From NCBI GenBank assembly GCA_009761415.1, contig QUOL01000001.1, forward strand, positions 2,356,001 to 2,420,000: DNA of 64,000 bases. The letters are read 5' to 3'. Positions 35,601 through 47,500 of the stretch are shown here, in pieces (the stretch's first letter is position 1; each line of letters starts with the position of its first letter). The position numbers and the translations under genes are program-made. The stretch comes from Sarcomyxa edulis (taxonomy: Eukaryota; Basidiomycota; Agaricomycetes; Agaricales; Mycenaceae). Under the pieces are notes generated by a model. It did no database searches and was not told the origin of the DNA. It saw nothing but the letters and a program-made list of their open reading frames with translations.

Positions 35601-37506
35601 TGTCGTTGAGAGATAAACCAGTCACCATGTTGAACACTATCGGGGCCGTGAGTCCTTTCGCGACAGATCTTGGGATAGTGGACGCAATCTTCTCATGATA
35701 AGCGGCCCAACTGACAACATGAGCTGCACGCAAGTCGTCCTGAGGTACAAGCGAGGGGAGGTCCTCCGTAATATGAGATGAGTTTGAGTTTGTTGCATGC
35801 GACCATCCAGGAGCTAGGTCCCAATGTCCAGTCGTTTGTCGAACTCCGTCAACTTCCAGAGTGACACTGTCGAGTATCTTCTGGCTGTCGACTTCGATCT
35901 TGTACTCTTCAGGGAGCTGGCGAACAGCATATAGAAATACCTCGAGCAGAGACCTCACCACATTCCGTGTGTGAGGCAACGGTGTAGCCAATACACCTCC
36001 ATCCGTCGCGTAGGTTGTTGGTACACAAAACCCAATGTCTTCTCTCGATTGACACCTTACACACAAATAAGTTAGATGTAGAGAGACCCGAATATGTATC
36101 GCACTCACCTGATATTGATCATTTCCGGGGGACACTTCAGCATCCTACCACGCGGTAACGCGCATATCGACATACGAGCGGTTCCCGAAAGCATGGTTCT
36201 TGAAACATAGTGGACGGTAGACAACCTGACAGCGTCAGGACGTACACGTTGTCCGGGTGGTGCAATGGGACCAGATGGACCATGTCGACGCAAGCCAGAA
36301 AAGCAGAGAGAGACGTGATTGCGAGTAGTGATATATAGCCCGAGCCCCAAAAGATGAAAGCGACCAGGATGATAGTCAGCTGGAATGTCGGAGCTGACCA
36401 CCATTTGTGTAAAATGACCAGCACTGTCTATCAGGTCCACATGTGCACCTCCAAAAAACCCCATCTCATTCGCGTTGGCTAGGAAAACAAATGATGAATA
36501 GGCGCGGCGGGGATGGAGGAAACGGATGGACGTACTCGAACCATACTCAGCAGCTGGTTGTATGTTGATCTGCACAGCAGAATAGCAGTCATTGCCATCC
36601 ACCCCGACAGTAGGCACATTCAACATGCTAGCATGAGCCTTCAGGTTGTCTCTGACCATCGCCGGCGCATGTTCCATGGACAATTTAGCTAACACCGAAC
36701 TGGTCTGTGACACATTACATATATGAACTATTCAACAAGTGATAAGATAACACTCACTCGTATGATATCTCTGCGCATCATAGAGGATTCTGTTTCACCT
36801 CCCTCAAGCTTGCTGCCCGCACAAGGAGACATGTATCCTGGTTCGTATTGAAACGACGTCCCTATGGTGTAACATCTCCCCCCGTCTGACAATTTCACTG
36901 GGGCGAGGGGCGTACTACCTTTTCGACCGGTGCGCTCCAGAGCGATGCCTCCCACGAATTTTCCAGAACCATCGTCGCTAGGCACGCCAGACGATCTGAG
37001 TTCCTGTGGTCCAAGGAGGACGTCTCGAGCACGAACCAAGTCGGCGATGGCCTGAGGAGGGAAATCTTCACTGTAGAGGAGTTGAGCATATATGCATGAT
37101 TTGAAAGTGAAACGATGCGTACGGTGCCAGGCACCAAGCAACGATTATATCGTCGATTGGATCACCAGTACCATGAACGTCTCGTGAGAACACAAAGTCA
37201 CCAGGCGACAGTTCGGACAAGCCTAACAAAGTGTGAGTGATCTATAGCACGACACGACCACCCGAACGCACCGAGTAGATCCATTGCAGCGTCGTCCCCG
37301 GTAGGGACATCCAAAGACGATTCAAACTTGAACATAGCCTTCATAGCTGACTTGCTGCGATCTTGAAGCATGATTATAACTTGCTTGGCAGTGGGGCATT
37401 GGGGATGGGTGCCTTGAAATACGTGAAAGGAAGGCATCCGACGGTCACGATGGATGTGGTTAGATGCTCCAAACAAAGGTCCGGAAGGGCGAAGGAGAGT
37501 AGACAT
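32586..37506 (-). CDS. Multidomain protein with TET/JBP-like Fe(II)/2-oxoglutarate dioxygenase core
   Basis: Read as one multi-exon gene. Exon 1 (ATG at 37504-37506) starts MSTLLRPSGPLFGASNHIHR; exon 2 has LSELSPGDFVFSRDVHGTGD, shared with the gene at 37948-38490. Later exons give YEPGYMSPCAGSKLEGGE, then the core GFFGGAHVDLIDSAGHFTQM (iron H-x-D), DYHPGRFHLLGLGLYITTRN and CFSGLRRHGPSGPIAPPGQR (distal His, then a candidate 2-oxoglutarate-binding Arg). This order fits the fungal TET/JBP-type dioxygenases, which oxidise methylated DNA bases. A basic segment (KSNKRAKRSKKKSNATVSS) and small acidic exons follow (34.5-35.4 kb, joins uncertain). A final exon of about 600 codons (34391-32586, joined as NDIVSNIPLLNKF) contains KRFMEVGPLTAFLLAADYCY and GAVRGLELLGLI and matches no domain I can name. 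It could instead be two genes split near 34.5 kb. Confidence 0.65.
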
Positions 37507-37947
37507 TGTTTCTTGATTAGCAGTTTGATAGGTGCAAGGTGGGACGTCGACAAGTTGGGATGACTTTTAACGTACTGCAAGAGGGACAGATCGATTCTAT
37601 CAACACAGCCCACACCCACAGTCAGGAGTCGTATAGAAGGAGTCGTCCTGCTCGACCATCGATCGATCGATCATCGGGTCCGACTACACCCAGGCATCGA
37701 CACAATACAGGGGGATCGACGCAAATAAAATCCAAACCCACGAACCGCCTGAGAAGTCGGTGACAGATGACTACAGGCTGCAAAAAGGAGTTGTATATAG
37801 AAAAACATCCAGCCCAATAAAATAAAGGGTAAGGTGTTGAAACAAGTGAAGATCAAAGCTCCCTACGAGCAGCATGTCTGGAAAATTTCAACGACCTGTG
37901 CTCTAACACCATCGACGGGCTAGGAGTTGACACGTCCCGATCCAGAG

Positions 37948-38490
37948 CTATGTACAGTCAGCGGAGCGCTCAACTAATAGTGAAGAAATACCCACCATCC
38001 GTATGGGGAGCCCCGAATATACCCATAGTGTAGACTACAAGCCAAAGTAAACACTGATGACTGTACGGAAAGCGAGACCACTCACTGGTGTTATCGTTCC
38101 AGGAACAACCCAATAAATCGGCAACATGTACATATATGGTACCCCCGTCCGTACAGTCGACATGACCGCGCCTCTCGGAGACGATGATCAACATCCTATC
38201 TTCGAGTGGATCGCCCGTTCCCAGAGCATCACGACTTAACACAACGTCACCAGCCAAAAGTTCGGACAGTACTGAGATGCATATAAGCCGGTGTCATCAA
38301 AAACGATTAATAAGAGCACACCTGAAGAAGTTGCAACATCGGCCCCATTGACGACGTCCGAACGGCTGTCAGAGACCACAGATGGGTTGGCTTCTCCAAA
38401 AGATAGGAATACTCGGTTCGACGTAGGAAACAGAGGATGGACACCTCTAAAACGATATAAGGGTTGTCCAAGTGCTGGGCTGTTCTCCAT
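37948..38490 (-). CDS. Small paralogue of the N-terminal domain of the TET/JBP-like protein
   Basis: The start at 38488-38490 gives MENSPALGQPLYRFRGVHPL. After one intron the protein reads VLSELLAGDVVLSRDALGTG, then DPLEDRMLIIVSERRGHVDC and GGTIYVHVADLLG, with a short C-terminal tail and a stop at 37948-37950. The L-S-E-L-x-x-G-D-x-V-x-S-R-D-x-x-G-T-G-D-P core matches the exon at about 37.2 kb in the next gene downstream on the same strand. No family name is known to me and no catalytic motif is evident. The presence of the same module alone and fused suggests that the two products work together or that the domain was duplicated locally. Confidence 0.5.
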
Positions 38491-38689
38491 TGCGGATTGG
38501 GGTATGGTGCGAGGCGGTGAGTGCAGAAGTATATTGAACTCCGAACGACAGAGGCGGAGAGCGTACGAACGATGAAGAGAATGATTCCAGAACAACCTAA
38601 GGGGTCTTCGCCAAGTCTAAGTTGCCAGGGGTGCATAGTAGGGCGAACACTGAAAAGAGCGGCTTGTAAATCGATCGGGTCAGGAGGAT

Positions 38690-39020
38690 CAGCATAAGAC
38701 CACGTATAGATGTAATGACGACAACAGGGAAAAGATGCCGGATTTTTCGACGACTTTCTCCTATTGACGTCACAAGGATAGGAGTTATGAGGATACGGGG
38801 AAGTACTAACCTGAACCCCCCAATAAGACGTCGTACCTGTTTCTACATATCGATGGTATATGGGGAATCTGTGGTTCAATTTGTCGTCAATAAACATTTT
38901 GGGGTGATTATCGTATACATAGCTAGGGCATTGACCAATGTGCCCCACAAACGACGGCCCCAACAGCCTTATCGCTCTGACTTTTTAAGTCGCCCTTTGG
39001 GCGTTGTCATATTCTTAACA
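38690..39020 (-). CDS. Possible small gene or leading exons of the minus-strand group
   Basis: A minus-strand block encodes LLGPSFVGHIGQCPSYVYDN, then HPKMFIDDKLNHRFPIYHRY and VETGTTSYWGVQ, followed by a plausible GTTAGT intron and SGIFSLLSSLHLYVVLC with a stop. An ATG at about 39016 (MTTPKGRLKKSER) is in a different frame, so either an intron is missed or a frameshift is present. The block is non-repetitive and reads like protein. No family is recognised. Confidence 0.3.
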
Positions 39021-39062
39021 CTTATTAGTTGTCAGGTATGTGTTTAGTTTGAATTGCAGGTA

Positions 39063-39379
39063 CTACTACTAATATAGAGACTACTATGAGGAGACGAACG
39101 ACTTACCGTTGAGTGGAGAGGTGGTGGTAAGAAAGAGAAACCTATAAGGCCAGACGCGAGTTGATGTTTCTGAGAGTGGCGCAAGCCTTTGACAAACAAA
39201 TAAGGGGTGGCTGAAGCCGGCCAAGCCGACCGCCTGTTTACGCACGCGTGCAAAGGCTTGCGCCACTCTCAGAAACATCAACTCGCGTCTGGCCTTATAG
39301 GTTTCTCTTTCTTACCACCACCTCTCCACTCAACGGTAAGTCGTTCGTCTCCTCATAGTAGTCTCTATATTAGTAGTAG
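39063..39379. repeat. Perfect 129-bp inverted repeat with 59-bp spacer (mirrored promoter candidate)
   Basis: The arms 39063-39191 and 39251-39379 are exact reverse complements by direct comparison over all 129 bases. Reading outward, each arm contains CAAAGGCTTGCGCCACTCTC, a TTATAGGTTTC element, a CT-rich stretch ending CTCCACTCAACG and a consensus splice donor GTAAGTCG. Each therefore looks like a promoter, leader exon and intron start. The palindrome lies between two divergent gene groups. Confidence 0.95.
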
Positions 39380-39675
39380 CCAGAATATATGATGAGCTAT
39401 AGATTGGACACGAATCCAATAAGATATACAAGCCAACAGGAACGCCTCAAGGGCTATTGTTGCGATTATGTACGCCAAATGATGTACTTAACGAAGTAAC
39501 TGAATATTGTTCGTCTGATATAGTAGCGTTCTCGACCTTACCAAGGCCAATGCGGTAGGGTGGGGGCGTGGTAGATGGGGGCGAGGTGGAGGGCAAGCTA
39601 GGGCAAGCGGTCTGACTGCGATCGGGACTTCGAAGCTGATGCACAGGACCTCCACATACAGAAGCACAATCAGAC

Positions 39676-42340
39676 ATGCAACGATCCAAACGCACGCACG
39701 CTGAAATCTCAAGTATTGCTCGCAGCTACATAGATGCAGAGGCGGAGGTATCAGATGACGAGGACAATATGTTGGAGGAGGATGCTGATGGGCAAGACGA
39801 CATGGAAACGGACGAAGACGCTAATGACGGTCAGTAAACCTGACACAGCCTACAAAGTGAGTACTTATGCTGGAGGACAGGAATCGACGCCGATAGTAGC
39901 ATTCCACCTCTCCACTTTCAAAACGTCGATGCAGACTTGTTTCTGCAGGAAGCGGAAGAAGACGCCAACGCGATAAGAGACCGGTATAATACGCTTTCAA
40001 AGACACGTGAATCCAGCGAACAAATCGACGATCTGGAGGACAGGATGATTAGAGAACGGACAGACGAGGACGACCCAGTATGGGCAATTAATGTATATGT
40101 GAGCAAAGCCATTATTATCACCCCCGAATCTGTAAGTCTCATGGATCAACACAGCTTGGTTCTGAGGACCGGATCGTTGTAGATTTTGCCCGCATCGCCG
40201 TAATTAACAGGACAAACGGACTCTTGACTGGGATTCGGTCTGTATTCCGAAGACCGAGCATACCAGGTCGAGTTTACATCGAGGCCGATTCTCACTCCAC
40301 CGTCCAACTGGTTTTCAGACAACTATTTCCCCTGGTGTCTACTACATCCATCGCACGTGTATCGAACGAAGACGTATTGCAATTGTTCCGAATGAAGGTA
40401 TCTTGGGTAGATGTGGAGAGATTTCCTTGGATCAGAGTCACGCATGGGACGTATAAAGACGACGTGGCAATGACGGTCGATGAAGAAGCAGGAACGGATG
40501 GTATAACCGTTCGTGTCATTCCCAGAATGTCAATGAACGGACCCACAGTCAAAACTCGTGAAAGAGCTGTCAAGCGACGTAAAGCAAAGTCCAGACAGAG
40601 AGCTGATCCGCGCCTCTTCAATCCATCCGAATGGCCATCCGCGGATCGACGGTCTACGGTTTTTTACCTGGGGAAAAAGATCTATGTGGATGGACTGTTG
40701 GAGATGGTACTACCTCTATCGCACGTCAAGCCCCTCGTCAGTGTATCCGTTGACGAATACTTGTCTTTCAACAACATACAAAACATACACCCGCTTCGTC
40801 TCGACTTCTTCAGAGATCGCATCGCCAGCCTGCGAGAAAGACTCATACAGAGTAGTCTGGAAATAGGAGATCGAGTAGTTGTGGTAGAAGACCGTTCTGC
40901 ATTGAACGTCGGGATGATAGTCAACTTCCGCTCCGACGACACGGACACCGTCGTGATACGGAAATTGGTCTCATCGACGACATTTGAGACGGAAAGACGT
41001 TTGCTTCGGAAGGCTTTCAGAATTGGAGATTTGGTCAAAGTAATGGGCGGAGAAAACGACGGCAGAGAGGCTTGGGTAGTGCATGTAGAGAAGAATAAGG
41101 TCAAATGCGCGTACGTTGTCAAACACAACATGGACGATATATCTACACCCGTAATGCACGGGCGCAAGTCTGTGTCTATCAAGACAGCGTCGGATCAGAT
41201 CACAGAGGTACGCCTTATATCTATAGCTGTGTTGACGTCTCAACTTATTGACCGGGCCAATGCAGTTCAGTTCAGATGAATGGGCACTGAAACTACTGGA
41301 CCCACCTGTCGTACGTTCGCAGCCAGAACCTGACAATTTTCGCATGGTGCCGACACCTCTCTATCCCACCTTACTGCAACCGACAAGCGAGACAATTGAT
41401 GAAGGTTTACTTCGCGAGCGTGAATCTGTTCGCCTCGAAGGCACGCCTGTAACAATTGCCGCCAACAATAATTCTAGTTGCCTCATTGCCCGACAATACA
41501 AGGGGTATCATGGCTTGATCAAAAGTTATCGGAACGGCAATGCTGTAGTCGAATTGTCGGCATCCATTGCTCAACGCAACAGTGTAGTTCGAACAATACC
41601 TTTAGAATATCTGTGGCATTTCGGGTAAGCACTTCCACATGTTTCGTACTCAAACGATATCTCATAAAATGTACTAGGACTGTCATCCCTGTTCGCGAGA
41701 ATGATCATGGGCTGCCCTTGATCTTACGCAATCTGCAGGCGAATGTCTTACCAGAACAATCGTCGACGGCCTCATCAGCAGCCACCCCCTTGTGGACTCC
41801 AGAAGAGTACGGTTCAGGTGCAGTAGAACCGGCCTGGGATCCCAGAGATGCTATTCCACAACTACCTGGTACGTTGCCATATATCACATATGCACGTTGC
41901 TTACAGTCACTTTAGTACGCCTCGAAAGCTGGCTAGAACACCCGAAAATGCGCCAACATGAAGATATTGTGGTCACATTTGAATCGATTGAGGGAAACAC
42001 GAAGAGGGGTAATGTTCGATACAAAGGCGCTATGAGAGACGGGGAAACGAGTATATCTGTCCACACTGCCAAAACACCTTCGAACGCCAGCGAAAAAGTG
42101 TCGATAGCTTCGCTGAAGCCAGTACATCCTGGGAAGATCGGGGACAAGGCGGTAGTAATAGATGGCGAAGATGATCAGATTGGCATGCGAGTGGTACTCG
42201 TGTCATATATGGGGTTTATTAGACGTTGGACGGTGCGCAAAGTTCTTACGCCTCTCGAAGCAGCCAGAGGAGCATCGAGTCCCACTGAAACTTTGTCGTT
42301 ATATGCGACGGACTTAGTACTATGCGACACAGTAAGATAA
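39676..42340 (+). CDS. Spt5-like protein: acidic N-terminus, NGN domain and several KOW-like segments (799 residues)
   Basis: Exons 39676-39829, 39881-40098, 40155-41207, 41266-41624, 41678-41868 and 41916-42340 sum to exactly 800 codons. The N-terminus is basic then acidic (SDDEDNMLEEDADGQDDMET), as in Spt5. An NGN-like domain follows (about 118-205: VWAINVYLGSEDRIV, GLLTGIRSVFRRPSIPGRVY, IEADSHSTVQLVF). KOW-like segments include WIRVTHGTYKDDVAMTV (about 216), EIGDRVVVVEDRSALNVG (about 358), FRIGDLVKVMGGENDGREAW (about 413) and KIGDKAVVIDGEDDQIGMRV (about 730). RADPRLFNPSEW matches the linker in Spt5-like proteins. It lacks the C-terminal hexapeptide repeats of true Spt5 and lies in an accessory region, so it is a divergent paralogue, not the essential elongation factor. 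A leader intron from the palindrome donor (39335/39336) to an acceptor at 39661 is possible. Confidence 0.75.
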
Positions 42341-42542
42341 ATGTCACGAGTAGTATGCATAAATAACAATGCATTGTTTGCTAGGGGAGAGAGTCTTGTG
42401 TGCATAAATATTCGATACCAGGTACGCCCCATTGGATTGAATTGAATGAATAGGGGAGATATAGGGGATAGGAGATGACGATGAGGACCTGAACACTGTC
42501 GTTCCTTATCATTAACCACCCACTACAAAGGCAGGCCGTTCA

Positions 42543-44322
42543 ATGCAGTCAAGGGAGACAATCCCCGATGGTCGATGCATCAACCCTGCGCTACTCTCGC
42601 TCGTTCCAAACACAACTGCACATCACTCGACAAGAACATTAAACCCTACAGAGACTGTGTCTACTTGTACGCCAGGCCACGCGAATGTGCTCTGGCAAGA
42701 GGAAACATGTGGCGACGAAACGGTGCGGAGGAATGATGAAGGTAAGCACGCTCTTGATCGAACAAATTCCAGGACTAATAGGCACAGAGTAGAAGACCAA
42801 ACAGACACGAGGCCAGGCCACCCGGACATGCTCGAGGAAGAGGGACTATACGGCGACGAAACGGGGCGGAGGAACGACAAAGAAATGGTGCAGAGGAACG
42901 ACGAAGGTAAGCACGCCCTTGACTGAGCAAATCGCAGGACTGACGTGGTACATAGTAGAAGACCAAACAGACGCGAGGCCATGCCACCCGGACATGCTCG
43001 AGGAAGAGGGACTATACGGTGACGAAACGGGGCGGAGGAACGACAAAGAAATGGTGCAGAGGACGGACATGCTCGAGGAAGAGGGACTATACGGCGACGA
43101 AACGGGGCGGAGGAACGACAAAGAAATGGTGCAGAGGAACGACAAAGGTAAGCACGCCCTTGACTGAGCAAATCGCAGGACTTACGTGGTACATAGTAGA
43201 AGACCAAATAGACACGAGGGGCAATTCAGAACGTGAAGGCTCTTCGAGTGATTTTACATCAGGTGAGCATGCATGATCATGACTTAGAGGCATGTTCCTT
43301 ACACAAGAGACAAGAAGAACGAACAGTATATTCCAATAGACAAGGATCGTCGGTTGAATACAGCTCATACAATGGCACAGAACAACCGACAGACCCAGAT
43401 GTCTCAGGTGATCACGCACAATCAGAAGGATGTTCGTTTACCGCAGGTATCTAGCCACAAACGTCAACGAGAACGACAAGCTGAACACAGTTCATTTATT
43501 GCTAACAGAGCTTACCCCGACAATATTATCCGTTCCCAAAGGTACATGACAACCTAAGTATGAAACACTCGATTTTTCCTAACATAATCGGACCCATCAA
43601 TGTAGATACAAAGGAGAGCATCGACCTGTCCGACCACAAAGGTGAGCTTGCTATTTTCAAATTCATTGACCGTGCTTATGATTTGGACAGGATCCTCACT
43701 CATATACGAATATGTTTCCGCCGACGAGGAAGAGGAACATACGGATATATGCTCTGTTTCAGACAAGATCCAACCAGTGTCCCTCAAACTAGACTCCCTG
43801 GGATCGACACACAGCGATACGCAAATGAGGACCGTACAAGATTGGAGAAAGAGCATATGGCAAGAGAATGGCGAAGATAAACAGAGTAAAGGGACGTCGA
43901 CGGGAGGTTTACCTGATGATACGGAGGCAATGGAGGCAGGCTCGATGACGTCTAGCTTGAACGCATCAGGTAAGCCGCCGATTATCTGGTGTTATAATAT
44001 CTGACCGGCAATCTCAGGGTCACGGCGTTATGACGAGGTATCACGTCAGGAAATTGGTTGGCAACTGATCAAGAACGTGAAGGATTTAGAGATACAACGA
44101 CGCCACATACTCGACGCTTTAGAATCCTTGGACAACACTGAAAGGAACCATTCCCCTGATATGACTCCCAACACCAAGACAAGAGAATTGCTCACCAGTA
44201 ATTTAGTGCATCACCAACAAGCTCAACAGGCAGCCATGACCGACTTGCTTGTGTTCAAGTATCCACTGCCAGATTTCAATAGGTTGCTTGACGATACAGC
44301 AAGGAAAAGAAAAAGAGTATGA
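42543..44322 (+). CDS. Repeat-containing hypothetical protein with intron-bearing tandem repeats
   Basis: The gene starts MQSRETIPDGRCINPALLSL and ends PDFNRLLDDTARKRKRV at 44322. Its centre is a tandem array in which each unit has an exon (VEDQTD...PDMLEEEGLYGDETGRR, NDKEMVQRNDEG) and a short intron (GTAAGCACGC to ACATAG). The C-terminal part is polar, with EIGWQLIKNVKDLEIQRRHI and LVHHQQAQQAAMTDLLVFKY, probably helical, and ends in a basic cluster. Exons between 43.23 and 43.7 kb are uncertain. It lies about 200 bases downstream of the Spt5-like gene on the same strand. Function unknown. Confidence 0.5.
42741..43215 (+). repeat. Minisatellite of 165-166 bp units, with an internal 75-bp duplication
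   Basis: Splice donors GGTAAGCACG at 42741, 42906 and 43147, and the motif GGACATGCTCGAGGAAGAGG at 42824, 42990 and 43065, show two full unit steps (165-166 bp) and one 75-bp (25-codon) in-frame duplication in the middle unit. Confidence 0.85.
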
Positions 44323-44543
44323 TACTACAATACTACAATATGGTTCGTAGCTTCAATCCAGTCATTCTGCGTTTTTGTTACCGACCTAAGCTTTGCGATG
44401 ACGTCAATGGAAAAAACATACCAGAAATCCCGACAACTTTCATGTATTGACGTCATGACTCTTGTCAGGACTCACATTTCACACGCGATTTCTGAGACTG
44501 ATATGGAGGAGGAAAGAAGAATGCCATTTCAGGTGTCAGACTA

Positions 44544-47500
44544 CTACGGCTCGTAAAGACCCAGTACCGCTGCCCACTGAACATTGCAGCTTGCAGCCCA
44601 TATGCCTGCTCGCTTTGGCTGCGAATATGATGACACTGTATAAGCTACCAGAACGGTGGAATACTTTGGAGGTTCTTCATCGAACAATGGCAGTAACTCG
44701 GCAATGTCAGCCAGATCCGTGTAATCGATGGGAGTAAGACGTCCATCATATATAGGAACTGTATTCAAAGTAAGTGTACTGCAATATATCAGAGAGTATA
44801 ATAATCTCACCTATATCGTCTGAATCTAGAACGAACTTTATGGAAGAGCTGCTTTCAGCCTGCTTGCGTTTGGTGGGCGACACAGAAGCCCTAGAAGGTG
44901 TGGATGCAAACATGCCAGGGGGTGCAGATGTGCTGCTAGTGCCTCCACCACCTTGACAAATATAAATTAGGTTGATCAGTCAGATCTAGGAAGAGAGAGA
45001 TGAGACTCACCACCACTACCAGATTTTGTCGCAAATGTCAAAGCAGCCATAGACATCTGAGCTTGCATCTCTTGATGACCAAATACAGAGCATAGGACTG
45101 CTACAAATCGCTCCCATTCCAAAGTCAAGAGCGTACCTTCTATCCTCTTTGAGGGAATTCCAACGGTGGCCTTTTCTGTAAGATAGGACTGGTTGACTGT
45201 GATGACTGACAAGCAAATAGCGGCCCCCCCTGTTCTCATATAGAGAGCAAATCTAGAGTTGTTCGCCATCAGAGGATGATTACTCAGAAGGCGGGGATCA
45301 ACTCTGGAAAGGTTGACATAGTTTCCATGGTTCTGAAAGGTGACCGCCTTGTATAACAATCTGGAATATATATATATAACTGAATGAACGAAAGTAAGAA
45401 TGGAAGACTTACTTGGACATATGTTTATCGGAATTGTCAATTATTCCAGAGTATTGAACTTGACAACCAATGCGTTCATCCCATGTTGAAGTCAAGGTTC
45501 CACGTCTTTAGATGAAGGTAAAAACATAGGTAAGAATGTGTGATATTGGAAGCAATGAAACGAACACACTTCAAGGGTGTGAGACCTTTGTACGATTTGA
45601 GTAGAGCAGGGTCTGCCCGTTCCTTATCGAAGACCTCACAGACTTTAGGAATAACACTGGAGACAAGATTAAATATGTATTCAAAGACGAAAGAGAATAA
45701 CACACATACATTTTGGTGTCCATCAAATCTTGGAAAAGAGCCGTTTTTGGTTTGACCTTAACGGCAGATCTGTGATGAAATATTAACAAACAAGCATTAG
45801 TTGTAGATGGTAGGATACATACTTTGGTCCAGGTACGATGACTTCAGAGTCACTGAAACCTTCTTCCTTGTCCATTTCCTCAGACCTTTGGGGTTTAGTC
45901 GCTGTGACCTTCTTTTTAGGAGTGCTAACACTGAACGAAGAAACCTGAATATATGACAAGAGAAACTGTAGGGCGGAACAAACATACATGAATGGAGAAT
46001 CTTCCAGTGTAGGTTCTGGAACATCTTCCTTCTTGACTGGTCTATGATACAAGTGAATAATAGATCGACCACCTATATATAAAAGTGACTTACATAAACT
46101 TGAGTACTTTGACGGGCGAAGATTTCTTGACAGCAGACTTCGAAGGGGTAGTAGGAGCCCTTGAGTTATAGATTAAGACACGAAGTACAAGACAAAAGTA
46201 TAAACTAGATGCTCACTGTGAAGGGCGTTTTTTTGGAGAGACCTTGCTAGTGGTCTCTGATATTTTGAACTTCTTGGAACTACGCATCGTGAGTTCCAGA
46301 TAAGCAATAATAATCAATATAAAGCATACATTTCATCTTCTGAAGATGCATTATCAGGGGATACATCAGTTTGAAGTCGCTTTTGACCTCTAGACTTGAT
46401 ATCAGAGCTGAATGTAAGGGTGATGACAAAAGAACTTTACCTGGTAGCCACAGGAGTCGATGGTTTGGTTGGCTTGGAGCCGTGATACATGCTGATGGAA
46501 AGTCAATATATATAGATGTTAAACAAAGCCTATACCACTTACGAATCGTCAGGATCAAGAGGAACAATACTTCGGAGAGACTGTATCAGTCACGATATTA
46601 TAAGTATGATACTAGACTTGATAACATACCCATCAGATTCGTCTGACGATAATTCTATAACTCTGTGGAAACTATTTAGTATGAACCTTTCGAGAATGAA
46701 GTATAGACGTACGATTTGTCCTGGACAATGACTTTGGATTTAGATGGCAAGGTCGTTGTGACATCAATGTCAAGTATGCTGGCAATCTTCTTAGCCGGTG
46801 ACGTTCTAGAAGAGGTTTTCTTTTGAACGATGGGTTTCTTGGTCGAAGGGGTGACAAGGCTAAATCAATCGTTAGATAGGATAGAAAGTTTTCACCAAAG
46901 ATTAGATTGCACGTACTTGGCAGGTAATGTATCATCTCCAGGTAATGGAATACGCCTGAGACTACCATATTTCTTGGTAGGGGTAGGGCTGAGAGAGCAA
47001 TAAGTGAAGAAGATATATATCCATCAGAAAAATCACGAACGTTCCAGGGACAGTGTCTTCGTCGGCAATAACACGTCGAAGTATTCGTTTTTTCGGTGTA
47101 GGGCTGTAATAGAAAGTCAATGAAAAAAAAGGGAAAGAATGATTATTGAAGATGACATACGTGATAGGAGGTTCATCTTCTACTTCACTAAGCTCCTGCT
47201 CGACGTTAGCCTCTTCAGTATCAGAGACTGGTCGTTCACTATAATCAAACATTATCAGATGTACATACAAACATATATTGCTAAGCCTACCTGGCTTCTT
47301 CTCCATCGGATGGCAGCTGCTCTCTATAAATGACGTGAATCCATGCGACAATGAAAGGTCTGACAAATAAACACATACTCGGCATCCATAGGATCATCAG
47401 CTACTTCCAGTTCCACATCGTCGTCTACAATAAAACCTTCAAGGTCTTTATCAAGGTCTTCCGGTTCAAATCTTTCCTCCTCTTCTTCTTGATCTGATTC

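Noticed and set aside
42741..43215. Regular repeats that might be read as a CRISPR-like array.
   Set aside because: The genome is eukaryotic, and the units are exon-intron duplications without unique spacers.
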